Source: Byssochlamys sp. IMV 00236 (lineage: Eukaryota > Ascomycota > Eurotiomycetes > Eurotiales > Thermoascaceae). Taken from it: DNA of 64,000 nucleotides. Made by a program: the position numbers and the translations under genes. The notes beneath the pieces are model-generated. The model saw only the letters and a program-made list of their open reading frames with translations, was not told where the DNA came from and made no database searches. Position 1 is the stretch's first letter; each line of letters opens with the position of its first letter. Where the stretch lies: the NCBI GenBank assembly GCA_001931875.2, contig MSJH02000544.1, positions 372,001 through 436,000 of the forward strand. Direction: 5' to 3'. Positions 1 to 13,230 of the stretch are shown one piece after another.

Positions 1-746
1 GCTACCTGCAATTTGTTCGCCCAGCTAGGCGCTCGTGGTGTATCTGTCATATTCAGCAGCGGAGATAGCGGTGTTGGAGGGTCTTGTTTGAGCAACGATG
101 GCAAGAATACCACCAAATTCCTTCCGATATTCCCTGCTTCCTGTCCGTTCGTCACCTCCGTGGGTGGCACAACAGGGATCAGTCCCGAGAAAGCAATTTC
201 CTTTTCGGCAGGAGGGTTCTCTGAGCGGTTCGCCCGTCCGTCGTATCAAGAGGCTGCGGTTTCTAGCTACCTCTCTCTCCTAGGCAACCGATGGGAAGGG
301 CTATACAATCCGAAGGGACGGGGCTTCCCTGACGTTTCTGCTCAGGCGAACAATTTCGCGATTGTTGAGCATGGATCCATCAGTTTGGTGGGAGGAACGA
401 GGTTTGTGATCAGCTTACCCACACAGCAAGCTCATATTAACACACCGTTAGTGCCGCTGCTCCAACCTTTGCGGCTATCGTTGCAGACTTGAATTCCGTT
501 CGCCTTGCTGCAAATAAGTCGGCCCTGGGTTTCTTGAACCCTTGGATTTACAGCCTCAACCAGACCGGTTTCACAGACATTGTCCAAGGCGGTTCCAATG
601 GATGTTTTGGCGGCGAGACTTGGTTGGGCAAGTCGACACCTTACGTGCCATATGCCAGTTGGAATGCCACGCCAGGATGGGACCCGGTAACAGGACTAGG
701 AACACCACTGTTCTCAACTCTCTCTGAGCTTGCGCTATCGGCGTGA
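1..746 (+). CDS. S53 sedolisin (tripeptidyl-peptidase), 3' part
   Basis: This is the C-terminal part of a secreted sedolisin, an acid serine-carboxyl peptidase that removes tripeptides from substrate N-termini. The coding frame is open from base 1, so the 5' end (signal peptide, propeptide, catalytic Glu/Asp) lies outside the window. Exons are <1..401 and 452..746. The 50-nt intron (GTTTGT...TTAG) falls inside the nucleophile codon: AG before it and T after it rebuild the Ser of GGTSAAAP. The oxyanion-hole Asp motif SSGDSGVGG lies near the start. The Ca-binding C-terminus [11 protein letters not shown] lies near the end. Without the intron the frame stops early at 492. The family and splice assignment are firm; the exact paralogue (sedA to sedD type) is not determined. 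Confidence 0.9.
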
Positions 747-3700
747 TCGAGTATCTTTTAGAAGTATTGTTGCTTCACGTTTATGTAGTTCTTCATGTTA
801 ATCCTATGCCGCTCCTATATCCCGGTTCGTTATGTCTCTTGATTGGCGCAAATGTATGCGTGGTAGTATAACGACCCTATGCAGACATGAGCCTTCACCG
901 TGAGTCTGCGGTCATCATCAGAGAAAATAAGCATTCTCAGCATCCCTCACGGCTACCAGTGCAGGATTAACAAGGCACACTCACAATCGCACCCAAAGGA
1001 GAACGTTGCACGCTACAGACTGCGGAACAGCCTGGAGAAGTCATTGGACGTTCATTACAATAATTAGTTCGGGTGTGAAATTCTCCTCCCTGTTGAGTTG
1101 TCTAACGTTAAGGCCTAACAAGGTTACCCCGCCAAGAGTCGATGTAAATTGATTATATAGCGGGCGATGGACTAGTTAGTTATTTACATATATTTATAAA
1201 CTGCAGCGAGGCAAACGAGCAGAGCTGTTCCGCAGCTGGCCACTGGTAGGATAAGGGGTAAACTGGACCCAAAATAGTGTAGCTAGAACCTCCGGCGTGG
1301 CCCCTAGGGGCCGTATTCATCGGACGACTAACTAGTGAACGGACAATTTTCATTTTTATTTTTATTATCCTCACATGTCACACGAATATATGACCTTGTA
1401 GTTCGGAATATTACCATCATCACAATAATGCGCACGATTTCGGCCCGCCTCCCATGCAAACAGCGTCGAAAACGCCGCGACTTGAGGCGATGAAGGTCCC
1501 TTCTCAGAGCTTCAAGTATGTTGCGCGGCAAGGGATATGCCCGCCTCTCTGTCGAACGCCTCGATTATATCCAGCAACGCCTTTACGGGTTTCGGATACA
1601 ATTTTTCTCGAAAAGAAATGAAACAAATAGAGGGCCCCGATTTATTCTTCGCATGTGAAAATAAGTGTTCCGTGGTTAGGACCACAAAAGGCCATGAATG
1701 ATGCCAAAGCCAGGTTATGTATGACGTCTACAGGACTACGTTCTTGGCAGTCAAGCCACGAGCGATCCAGATTCCCGGGAATGATCGTTTATTACTTATT
1801 ACTACCTATTTAGTATTCAGGTGCCGAGGCCTGTAATGTTAACTTTTACGGGGGCCTGCACGATCAACGGACCTTACATCCTCGTGTCGGTATCGCCCCG
1901 ATTCCAGTACTTAAGTCAAATTACCCTTGCTCGCAGCGCTGGAGGCCAAACAGCGTCTTCTAATGAACCCCGAGATATGGGGGAGTTATCCGTTCCACTT
2001 ATAGTCCTCCGTCGTGGGATCTATCTGGTTTTAATGGACCGTAACCCTCAGCCAGCATGATTGAATCGCGTTCGGATGATGGCGAACATACAGCATTCCA
2101 GATGACTTATCTTTCAGCCTTATAAGTTCCGCTGGAAGATCGAGCATTGTTCAAACTTCAAAGTCTGATGGTGATGCGAACGAGGCCCACTCGCCCCGCC
2201 GATTCACAGCGACTAGCGTTTATCACATTGGGGCTTTGAGCGTGCGCATTTGCAGGGCGTCCTCCAACTGGGGCGAGGTAAATACGGTATGGAGGATGAG
2301 CGCTGTCTAATGCTGGTTCCTCAGTGAAAGAAAATGGTAAGTATACCAGAGCCGTGAGCCCCTTGCGCTGTTAATTTTTGCGTTTCGCTATTGAAGGTAT
2401 GCATCGAACGGCTTACCGGTTCAGTTCTTTTAAACAAGTCCAGAATTTCTTGCTGATTTCAACAGGTGACATGCTATGCTTTTCTGGACTTGTTAGCGCA
2501 GACATCTGATAGGGATTAGAATGGAAATTGCCTTCTAGGTGTCCTGGTACAACATGCGTACCGCATTGAACCATCATCGAACTCGGTACGACGAGACCAG
2601 ATACGGTCTGGGGGGAGTGGACGTTATAGGCACTGGCTTCAGCTCAAGGTAAGATTCGTGTTCTCAGCGATTGGACTGGTCTAACGTTCGTAAGGGGCCG
2701 CCCGAGTCCTCAAGATGCGCATTGAACAGTCTTTCACTTTGCTTCGAAGACAAGCAACCTGAGACGAGCATCAAACGATTGAGACAAAGGTCTATATCTC
2801 TCCTGATGAGCAAAAAGATTTGATGGAGTGGCTAGGTATTTGGACGAGTTGGAGTTGGTGGTTGAGACCGACTTCACGTACCGCTTTTGCACCAACGAAC
2901 CTGAACACACCTTGTCGTGACGCTATCCACATAACACGATGTCACCAGCACCGTCAGAAACACGGGGCGTAACCGTCGAATATTAATTTATCGTTTGACA
3001 GTTAATGTGATTCAAGCTTGGACATGAGGTATCGATATCAAAGAGATTGGAGCTGACTTTCGAATCACGATGGCCCCTGCTTAACAATCCTTCCGACATG
3101 TGTTGATCCCTATCATGCTCTGTCAATCTCCAGTACTGGGCCTCACCGCTCGACGGACTGTTTACAGGATTATCCATCATCGAGAATCTCCTTTCGCCAG
3201 CTCTATTCGATTGTCCCAGGGTCACGTGACGAAACCAAGCTCATCATAGAATGGTTCTATCCAAAGCTTGGCGACTGCAGTATGACACTCTTGCTGAAAG
3301 ATTGATACCTATGATTATTGGCATTTTGCATGAATAATGGGGTACGATCAAGAGAAGTATTGGATTATTCGTCAGTCTAATCCCACATACTGAATCACGC
3401 TAAGGGATCAGATACTGATTCGGTAGTTATTAGAGCCATCGCTTGCGCAATTTGCCCTGACAGCAAAAAATTCGCATCATAAAGCCCCTTCAAAACGAGC
3501 TGCCATTCTTTGCTCTTCCATCTGAATACCTTGTGACTCGCCTTGTCGACATGGAAAAACCTCGGTTGGCCAAAGCACGCGGACTGCGCGGCTATTTGTT
3601 GCATATCTACTATGCCTAGATTGCCGTGGTTCACTAGGTAAAGGTCAGTACAGGAATTCTACCATCTTCAACTTGAGAGAACTACCTTCCTGTGATTCTT

Positions 3701-6700
3701 CAACACATCGTACCGCACACATGGCAATTTTTCCCTGGGATGACCCAGACCTCCTCGCCTCGACTTTCACAATTCGGGCAGCGGACTCCTGGCATCTGAT
3801 TATTGAATGTCAATTCTCGACCTCGGTCAGTGAACGCTATGCACGACAGAAACCTCACCGGTGCCATGACTGGGCGGACCATATCAGCGGGGATAGGGCC
3901 CCCAAAAATGCAGATATAATTCTGGTCTTGGAGAGACTTAAGACACATGTTCCTCCAGCGAATCGAACTTCCACTTGATCTTCTGGCCTCTGAGGGAGAT
4001 TGAGTTGAGGTCAATCTTATGTCGGTGCTCGGTATCAAAAGAAATAGGCCGTGCTTGTGTCTTTATATGGTTGGTTCCGAAGCCTTTGTTATGGACGAAG
4101 AGCCGCCACTCTTGTTGGTCTATTAGAAAGGTATCAGATGCTGCTTGCTGGCTGCATGTTACTTTGTCATGCGTATGTATCAATCCATAGCCATTGACGA
4201 ATAACGAGCCCCTCTTATCGCAAACAGTTCTCGAGGACCCATAGATCGCTACACAACTGTTTGACGTTTCGGATACTAACCTGAGTTTTCACTCTCCCCG
4301 TCATAGGAAGAACCAACGGCGTGGCCTGAATCGAAAGAAGAAAAAGAAAATAAAAAGAAATAAAAAGCAAAAGAAAAAGAAAAGGGAAATCAAAAAGAAG
4401 ATCAGATGCGGCTGGGCCTGTTATTCAAGTGTGTTGCACGAATCTATGATTGTGCTGTAATGGGTTTCGATCTGTCCCGCCCTCAGAAAATCGCTGGAAT
4501 TGTGGACTGCGTGCGCTGTGTACCGATGGTATCCAGCAATGGCCGAATGACAACCAAAGGATCTACCTGCTCTGTTCTTTTCGTCAGGTATGGATCCCGC
4601 TTCTTCAATCACTCTCTGGATAGGAGAGACTCCTTACGTGGACCTTTCCTGTCTGATATTCCGTGTATCTGCCGAAACCGTGGATGTAGTATTGCCAGGT
4701 CACAACTCATGGATTTGATAATGGTCTTTTGGTTGATGCGTCTCGGAACTTGTAGGACTATCCCCTTTGCGTTGGCACTAGAACCAAGGATATGACACCA
4801 TGCTGATTTGATATTGCTCAGGTAACGTCTCTCTCCGTTGCGGAGACAATCGAGAGGATACCGGTATAGAAGTTTCCTAGACGTCATCCGACTCCGGACT
4901 CTTAAGCTTTCTCCCAGCCGGCCAAATGATACATGGCAGTCCAGCCATCGCCACCTTCTGCGCTACTGATGATTAGTTGGGCACGGCAAAGGGCGTCCCA
5001 ATGGATCCATCAGAGCTGGCAACGGCCACGGAACGTGGCCTGAAGTTTTCCTTCCTTGGGAATGTGTGGACTATCTTGAAAAAAAGGGCCCTGGTCAAAT
5101 TTCGTGCGGGGCTTCCTGTCTTGACAGATGATCTTCCAAAGGGTGGACAGGAGGATCTCCGGCGCAAGGTTGACCTGCGCTAAATGCGCCATTGACCGTC
5201 TGGGCCATTTCAGGTACCGCAAACGACACGCTTTGCAATTGGCAAAACATTAAAGAGCCTTCGACCTAACCTAAAAGTGGAAACAATGACTACCGATCCT
5301 GGCTCTTTCTATTGGATCATGCGCTGGCGTGCAGTGGGTAAGTACCAAGGACTAAGGAGGCAGAGGGCAGCTGCATAGCTTTCATGATGACCGCCGAATG
5401 CCCGGCTGGTCTAGGGATCGCCGCTTGTCTATACACAATACAGACTATAAGCTGGCGGAAACAGTATGTTTCCCCCATCACCTTCTGTGGTCCTTGGCAT
5501 TCTCACTAGTACAGACATGAGGACATCATAAAGAATAGCCCTTGTCTTGATCAACCAAAGCTGCAATAGCTCATCTTCACGGCTACGTGCATTGCTCTCA
5601 AGTCTCACGAAGGAACTATTTTCCACCGCTTCAAGGTGTAATAATTCCCAGGACTGGGCATTCGTTTGCTTTGTGTGAACTTAAGCGCGATTATTCAAGC
5701 CACTTTGTACATACTTCTCCAGCAGACTCATCTCTATGGTCCCGCCTATCTCGGGAGGCGTCGGATTCCGCCGCAAACAAAGGGAGGGGTGCGAAGTCTG
5801 TTTCCGCGTCAATAAGCCATGCATTACGGAGTAACACCTGGTCGACTTCTCTGCCGGTTGACCGGCGCGCAGTAACATGGCCGACGAACGGTGGGGCAGG
5901 ATCTATCGCTTAACACGCGCGGTCTGCGCAAGGCGTATTCCATTTCGGTTCAGAATAAGGGATACTGTCAGAACCAGACAGACCGAACTGAAGGATTCTC
6001 CTTTTGGTCGAGTGGCCTAGCGCCAATAGATACTACATGGCCCACGCCAAGATATTCGTTGGGACTTCGATTTCTGTTGAAGAAAAAAGTGGATATTTTG
6101 GGTTCATCCGAACATCCCTGTATGGGGGATATACGATATAGAGTCCTGAACCTGGCTACGCTCGTCAGTATATATCCGATGCTTTAAGCGCTACAGATGA
6201 CTTCGCCGGCTGTTAGTGATTAAGCAATGCTGAGAGTAGAGCATCGGGTTCACACAGCCGACGGTATGTCGTCGAAGGTCATTGCTGGCGACTTCAGCAA
6301 CCTGGAGTGAAGGAGGCAGCGGGTGCTCCTTGAAACCTTGTCGCTAAGACCGGCTCCACTATTCTCTCCAGTCCAACTTTATCCATCGATCAGTAACAGC
6401 CGATGGTGACTAATTCGGTAATGGGGAAGTGATTATTGTGTGGAATATTCTATTATTATTGAGACCACTGATTCCTAAATCATCTCCTAGCGCCACGGTT
6501 GCAGCGGCAGTGACTCTGGACTCCGGACTGCGGCCTACCAGCAAAAACAGCATTATGCAGCATACATTATCAGCAGCCAAATGCCTGACTAACACTCGAT
6601 ACTTCCGAAAGAATGAATATCCATACTGAACAGCCGATGTTACCGCGTGTCCGCATTGTTATCTCACTAATAGCAACACTCGCAATATTGCTCCGACCGC

Positions 6701-6900
6701 TACCCCATGCAAATGCAGATAGACGGCCTAGAAGTGGTACGAACTTAACATTATGTGAGCGCTCGCTAACTGAAACAAACTATAGGAGAATCATTGAATT
6801 ATGGCTGGGTGCGTCGCGGCTATAACTGGCTGACAAGACCCCGCTAGCATTCTCAAGTCGGGAAATGATTTGTTGTATCTGCAGATATATCCGTAACATA
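747..6900. other. Gene-poor block, left part
   Basis: There is no ORF over about 130 codons and no recognisable protein. Short open stretches on the minus strand between about 2983 and 4183 (one with a CPNCES...CHVCGT cysteine pattern) look weakly protein-like and could be exons of an unknown or decayed gene. I could not join them with good splice sites. Also present are a perfect 13-bp inverted repeat (2433-2445 with 2482-2494) and a purine-rich A-dominated tract at about 4325-4405. Confidence 0.5.
2433..2494. repeat. 13-bp perfect inverted repeat, 36-bp loop
   Basis: The arm AACAAGTCCAGAA at 2433-2445 is exactly complementary to the arm at 2482-2494. It lies in non-coding DNA. Role unknown; it could be a small hairpin or chance. 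Confidence 0.6.
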
Positions 6901-7433
6901 GCTCACCCACGACCCGGAAGGGTCGTGGGTGAGCCACGCCGTAATAATAATTATCAGCACATTAAAAATGTACCTTTTGTATGGCAACACCATATAAAAG
7001 GTACATACAACGATCTATCAATATCTCGAAATTTTTGTAAGGCAGCACCTATATTTTAATCGATAGCATTAAAATATACAAAGTAAATAGTCTATATTCA
7101 AAATTTCAAATTGAAATTATGATTATTAGAAATGATATCTCATTTTGTATTTTGCCGTATAATGATTCATTTATAAGGAAAATTTTCACCTATTAATATA
7201 TTTCTGAATTCTTATTGGAACTGTTTGAAATTTCTAATATAAACTATTTATATCATATATTTTAATACTATTAATTAAAATATAGGTGTTAGCTTACAAA
7301 AATTTGGAGATATTGATAGATCGTTGTATGTACCTTTTATATGGCGTTGCCATACAAAAGGTACATTTTTAATGTGCTGATAATTATTATTACGGCGTGG
7401 CTCACCCACACGCCGAAGGGCGTGTGGGTGAGC
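6901..7433. mobile_element. 533-bp fold-back / MITE-like element with terminal hairpins
   Basis: The element has inverted arms of about 180 bp (6901-~7080 and ~7255-7433) around an AT-rich core. Each end is itself a perfect palindrome with a 15-bp stem and a 4-nt loop, at 6901-6934 (loop GGAA) and 7400-7433 (loop GAAG). The outer 10 bp (GCTCACCCAC) match between ends, but the inner 5 bp differ (GACCC versus ACGCC) and are compensated on the other side of each stem. A second hairpin in each arm (6968-7006 and 7328-7366) begins and ends with ATGTACCTTTT and its complement. There is no coding capacity. The flanks read CATAG on the left and CCTAG on the right if the ends are set one base inside, giving an imperfect 5-bp candidate target duplication. 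The superfamily is undetermined. Confidence 0.85.
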
Positions 7434-10400
7434 CTAGTCACGGATAGCGTTCAGACGGCACATATCTACTATTATTCGGTTGAGAGCTGCAGACTCAGCA
7501 TAACATTAACCCACACGGGCAACTTACTGGAACTTTCTCTAGGCCGGTTTGTATTATTCCTACTCAAATGTAGAAGTTTAGGTCAAATTTATGCGGAACA
7601 ATACACAAACCAATGAAGGAATTATCCACGCATGTGAGTTAACAATCACAGATCGAGAAGACCCTAGTCAGGAGAAACTCTTATGTGTTTGCGGCTAATA
7701 TCACAGATCATGGGTGAACCAGACCAAAGAGATTTTCATCAAGTACCTTTTCTCTAACTACATGCATTCAGTATATTCTACATATATTCATCACTTTCGG
7801 AGAGAGGCACCCATTTATTACTATTGAAACTATTGCAATATCGCGAAAGATTTATCACTCTGTGATCTCCGTTAACTTGATCTCCGTTAACTGCACGCAG
7901 TGTAACGCCTGTTCGTGGGAATCCGCTCCTATACAGGAAGAGCGGTGAAGAGAAAATTGAAGGAAAACAGCTTACTCTAGTTTTTCGTAGAAGAAATACT
8001 GAGCCGGCCAAACTTTATCCCAAAATTTCAAATCTGCGTGTGGGTGTAATAATACTAACTGGCATACAACGGCATATTCAGTGGCGAGCTCTACGCCTAT
8101 GACAGAATGCCGCTAGGTCTTTTACACCTAAAGGTATCACATCTGCAAAGTACCATACATACCTATCCTGCAATTGCCACTCTGGAATGGCCTACAATAC
8201 TCTTGATCCCCGATGGAGACGCGTGCTTCAGCGAGGCTCGAGCGGTTTGTGGAGAAGAGGTCTCCATGCACGTCAACAAAAGAGCGACAACGGGCTTCGA
8301 AAGAAATCGGTGTGATAAACATCACGGTTCATATCCATGGTTCTAGACAGATATCCTTCGACGTGGCGCAATGGGGACATTAAGCACGCAAACCTGCAGG
8401 AAGACGGTGAAGGTTTATCGGATATCCGAAAAGCAACCTGTATGTGGGCAACAGAGGGAACTCGGCCGAAGCACATCGATGGCCAGGGCTTGGGCTCTTT
8501 TCAAGAACTTAATCTGCCTTCCCCTGGCACTGGCGAACGCAGGGGTGGGAACCGAAATCGGCATTGTCTCAGCGTCCTTAATCCTCGTTCACTGTCAATA
8601 CCTTCTTCTGCTCACTCGATATGCGGCACGCAGCTCATGTATGGACGAACCTTTGTTGTCTAGGATCTCCCGTGTTATTCACCCAGTTATAGCCACTATG
8701 AGGGAGAATAAACGGTAATCTTACTGCTACTTATCTTGGGAATCTTTTCTGCCGGAATGAAGATAGCGCCTTGCATACCGGACAACATACCACAGCAGAT
8801 AGCATCCTGATCCTCACAATTCGACGTGATAGCTTGAATGCCTCGGCTTTCAAGATGCCTCAACATCCAATGGGCACGAGTTGGATCCGGCGAGCTAAAT
8901 GTGCGAGTTGGTGCAACGCGCACATCATAGACTTTCGGGTGTATTCAAATGATCTCCTTTAACTTTTCCTGTGTGCAGTGTTCGAGCAAGCACTGGAAAC
9001 ACGTGGTTTGATAAAGCAACCTCTTCTCTTCCCTACCCAGAAATCCTGATTCCGTCACCGCATCTAGTGTCCCTGGGCAGGATGAACCAGGCACCGAGTT
9101 GGGCGAGACAACGACAAGACGACTTGCGTCTATACGATCGGCTGCCTGGTCTTCCGACTGGGAAACTGCGCCCGTTCTTGAACCATGATACGCGAATGGT
9201 GCCGGCAAAGTCTCATCATCATCGTTCTCCTTACCTCTTCTTCATCGAGTTCCGAATACGGCCGAGGGCAGCTTTCTCATCTTCTTTAGTCGAGGTCTTG
9301 TGGTACGCGTCGCTCATTACATGCATGGAATTGCACTCCAGAGTACCCCCGGTATGGGCAAAGAGCTCTTGTTCTCGTCGATCTAGCGCGTACGAGTCAC
9401 GTTCTCAACGGCATGACCGCGTCTTCCGATAATCTCTTTCCGTTTCCAATCAGAATATTCTGGATCTCATCATCATCAATGGTCGCTCTCATGAAACCAC
9501 TCCTTATGGATATAATATGGTAAAGGTGACGAACATGCCCTCTGGGACAGTCCTGACAGCTGAACATTGCCATGAGATCTTGCTGATCTAGTCGTTTGCT
9601 TCATGCACGGTTTTCTAGGCGTTAGGGTGCAGATCAAGATTCTACGAGCCAACCAGAAGTTTACGATGCTGTCCCAGATACGACTTAGAATCCTCTTACG
9701 TGCGTCTTCCTGCTCCTCCATAGGCCCACCACTTCGCCACTTTGGCCCACGAGACCTGCCACGGTAACAACGTATCCATTCGAACGGAAATGCCGCAACT
9801 TTACACTGAAAACGCCAATTGGAGGACAGTTCCAGGTGCGCGATATGCGCCGTACAACCATCTTCTTTTCCCGCACATAACAGCTACTTTTCTTGGTTGG
9901 CATGGAAAGACACTCGCTATCTTTTCGACTTGTTTTTGAGCCATCAAGGGTATTGGCCCTATAATCGCAGGCGGACTGGGATAATGGAGGCATAATCTTT
10001 TCTGGGTCAAAGTACAACCTCGTTATTTCCCCTGGTCGGCCATTCAGGTAAGGGGAATCTGTGGACTGTGTGCATGAACCATGGAGCATCCATTACTGCA
10101 CTGCTAGTTTACACTGATTTTGCCACTACAGAGAAATAATGCGAACTGTGAGTTGTATCACACAACATGTAGCTTCTGCTTGCTAGCGATGGACTAGGAA
10201 AGTTTCGACAAGCACTGCAACATGAGACTGGAAACTCCGCTGGCCATGTCCCTGGTGAATTAACCCCAGTCAGATCGATAAGTTCCAAACCGAATATTCG
10301 ATGAGCCGTTCGTAAGTAAGAAAGTCCAAATCACTCGGCCAACTTGCTGGTTCTCGGTGCTGTCGCGATCATAAAATAACACGTATCATCGCATGACTCC

Positions 10401-12030
10401 TGAGTACCTTTATAGTTGAGGTGAGGATCTACTACTTAGCTCGAGTCCAAAGGTGACGCTGCATTCTCTAGTGTACGCTAGCCACCCATAAGGAAGAGAT
10501 AGTTGCAGTCAATTTCATCCATGCAATTTGACCGATTCGGTCACATAATAAACCCTGTCCAGACGACGTCCTAATTACGTCTTCTTTCCATGCAAAGATA
10601 ACAGCCAAGTCTAGTCTCTCTTGCTCGTTGATAGCAAGTGACCTTTCTAATATGGGGTCACCGTCCCAGCAAGAGGACTCAATTGCTCAAAAGGGAGAAA
10701 TATCGGATTGTCGATATACAGCTGGGTAATCCCCTTTCCGCGACAGGAATAAGTATCCTAGAACGATATCTGCCATAACAAACTGTTAATTCTTCGTCGT
10801 TATTGCATCAAATTTCCATTCTAGAAACTTGATGGGAGTGGTGCAGCAGAGAAAGAAAAGAATCAAGTTGTCATTCAATCGCTCTAGATTATGCTCCAAG
10901 ATCATCTCCCATTCAAGAAGTTGATTAGTTAAGTACTTCGAGTGGGGCCTTTCGTCCATCTTAAGTACTTGTTGTTTTGGTTGCTTCCAGTACTCCGAAT
11001 CCGTATGGTTATAGTTGACATGGATACTAACTAGAGACCCATCTTTACGTTAACACCACTCAAGTATCATGTCTCACTTTATACAAGCTTTATCGACGAT
11101 TTCTATAATACCATACATCTGACCGCAATGCCACTAGGAAGATAACTATTGAGTCGAATGTGTTGCGCGGGGATGCATGAATAGAAAGAGTGGCTCTAGT
11201 GAGTTGAAGATTGGCTTCTTCCAAGGCTACTACTATCCAATACACACTCTTCGTGTTTCGATTTAAATTTGTGATTTCTTGCGAAGCATCGTCACACGTT
11301 CGAGGATGTCTAATGCAGTGTAGAGGTAATCACTCGTTGAAGACTGCCTTGGTTGTAACTAATCAGCAAGTACAGTGCAAAAGTGGGATATTCTCATTCA
11401 TTAGTCACTATAAGTTGCAACAGAACGATCTGAAGATATTTTTATTTCGTCCAGGTCCAATAATCGCCTGTCTCAACCAGGTAGTCTGTTAGGTCATTCT
11501 TTGAATCTGTTTTAGAACCATTGATGATCCTCGGCAGACACTATACAGAATCTACAAGAGCCTTACTTCGAGCCCGTTATTTATTACGAGTAGTCAAAAT
11601 ATCTGAAGAGTAATCTCTACCGGAAGGGATATATCTCAATCTCAAAAGTATGATGAATAAGTGGCACCGGATACTTAAACTTTTGGCACCAGATGTGATT
11701 TAAGATTTCTAGATTTTAAACAGTCCGTTATATACAAAGTACTGAGACGTCAATAACTGCTTGTGCTCAAAACTTCTTGTCATCCTTTCTTCATAGGTGA
11801 CACATCGTTATTTCCTTTTCTGATTAGGCGGGGGTGGGGGCGAAAGCAATTCCCGTTGCATCTTATGAATATGCGATAACAGACCGGGATCTTGATTATA
11901 ATTATTAATGATTGTTTACCCCGCTCGTAGTTTCGACGTCCGACGAAACTTCATCAACCTCATTTTTTTCTTTTACAGCAGAATCTATAGGAAATTTTTT
12001 TCCCCATAAATTATACAACTGACGAACATA
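7434..12030. other. Gene-poor block, right part
   Basis: I find no convincing gene. Minus-strand open stretches between about 8696 and 10089 and plus-strand ones between 8107 and 9432 are 60 to 150 codons long, overlap each other, and resemble no family I know. They may be debris of one decayed gene. A 15-bp direct tandem duplication (gatctccgttaact type) lies at about 7862-7892. 10100-12030 is AT-rich and includes the GST promoter at its right end. Confidence 0.5.
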
Positions 12031-12927
12031 ATGGCTCAAACAGAACCCGTCCACTTTTTCGACATAACTTCCAAGCTCCCAGGTAATTATAGAATCAACC
12101 CCCCACCCCCACCTTCTCGTTACAAAATCAGCCATAGTCAAAAACATCAACTGATCAAACCGTGACTAGGGCCGTCGCAATCATGGTCACCTAACACACT
12201 GAAGACCAGAATAGTGCTCAACTACAAGGGCATTCCATACACCCAGTCCTTCCTTTCGTATCCGGACATAGCACCTGTGCTCAAGCAGCTCGAAGTGCCT
12301 CCCGAGTCAGAGGGCTTTCCATACACTCTCCCGGCAATCATACACAAGAGCACCGTCAAGACTAACCCGTTCGGTGCTCTGATGGATTCGTTCCCCATTG
12401 CCTTGCATCTGGAGCAAGCGTTCCCTGCGCCATCGTACCCGTCGATCTTCCCATTCGGCGATAGCAGCCACGCGCTCGCCCGCGCAGTGGAGTTCATGAT
12501 GATCAGTTTGGTTTGGAAGAGTTATAGGCTCATCATGCCTAAAGTCCCAGATCTGTTGGATGAGAGGGGGAGCAAGTATTTCCATGAAACGCGTACTGCG
12601 CGTTTCGGAAAGCCTTTGGCGGAACTCTTGCCGAAGGATCAACAGGAATATGACGCGATCTGGAAGGAGATGGAGAGTGTTTTATTGACATGGACTGCTA
12701 TGTTGAAGGGGAAGCCTGGGAAGAAAGGCCCTTTCTTCGAGGGCGAGAAAGCGGGGTATGCGGATTTCATAGCTGTGGGGTTCATAGCGTGGTTCGAGAG
12801 GATGGACAAGGCGACCTTCCAGAAGATGATCGAGGTCGGGGATGGGGAGCTGAAGACATTGTGGGATGCTTCGGTGCAATGGGTAAATGGTCAGGGCCAG
12901 GAGAAGGAATGGCCAGTTTCCTCCTAA
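12031..12927 (+). CDS. Glutathione S-transferase, UstS-like
   Basis: A cytosolic GST-fold protein of 269 aa, probably conjugating glutathione to small electrophiles. Exons are 12031..12082 and 12170..12927. The 87-nt intron splits a Gly codon and joins ...SKLPG to PSQSWSPNTLKTR. The thioredoxin-like N-domain covers roughly residues 8-95 (FFDITSKLPG, then LKTRIVLNYKGIPYTQ). The helical C-domain runs from about residue 115 to the end and includes W and F clusters typical of fungal UstS-type GSTs. The start ATG is the first in frame and lies 52 nt before the donor. A neighbouring cluster as seen around ustS in ustiloxin loci is absent, so a detoxification role is as likely as a biosynthetic one. 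Confidence 0.85.
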
Positions 12928-13230
12928 GGCTTCCTTTGTTGGGTCGAGTGGATCCTTGGACGTTTCTAAGATGAATTGATGAACGTGAAACTTCGGAAAT
13001 CAATGGGCCAGTAATCGTTTACATTCATATTATACAAAGTCACATTCTGTGGGTTGATTGAATCCACCAGGTTCCTCAGACTGCAGCACGAGGCCCCCCT
13101 CTTAGTCGCGTTTTCAAAGTCGATAACGACCCAGGTTGTTCTCAAGACACCAGGACGCAACAAACCGCACCGGAAATGATATAGTAATTTGACGCCATAA
13201 ATTGTACATCCAATGAATAAATTAGCCAGC
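12928..13230. other. Convergent 3' intergenic, GST / mL54
   Basis: These 303 bp separate two convergent stop codons, so the 3' UTRs probably meet or overlap. There is no coding signal. Confidence 0.6.
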
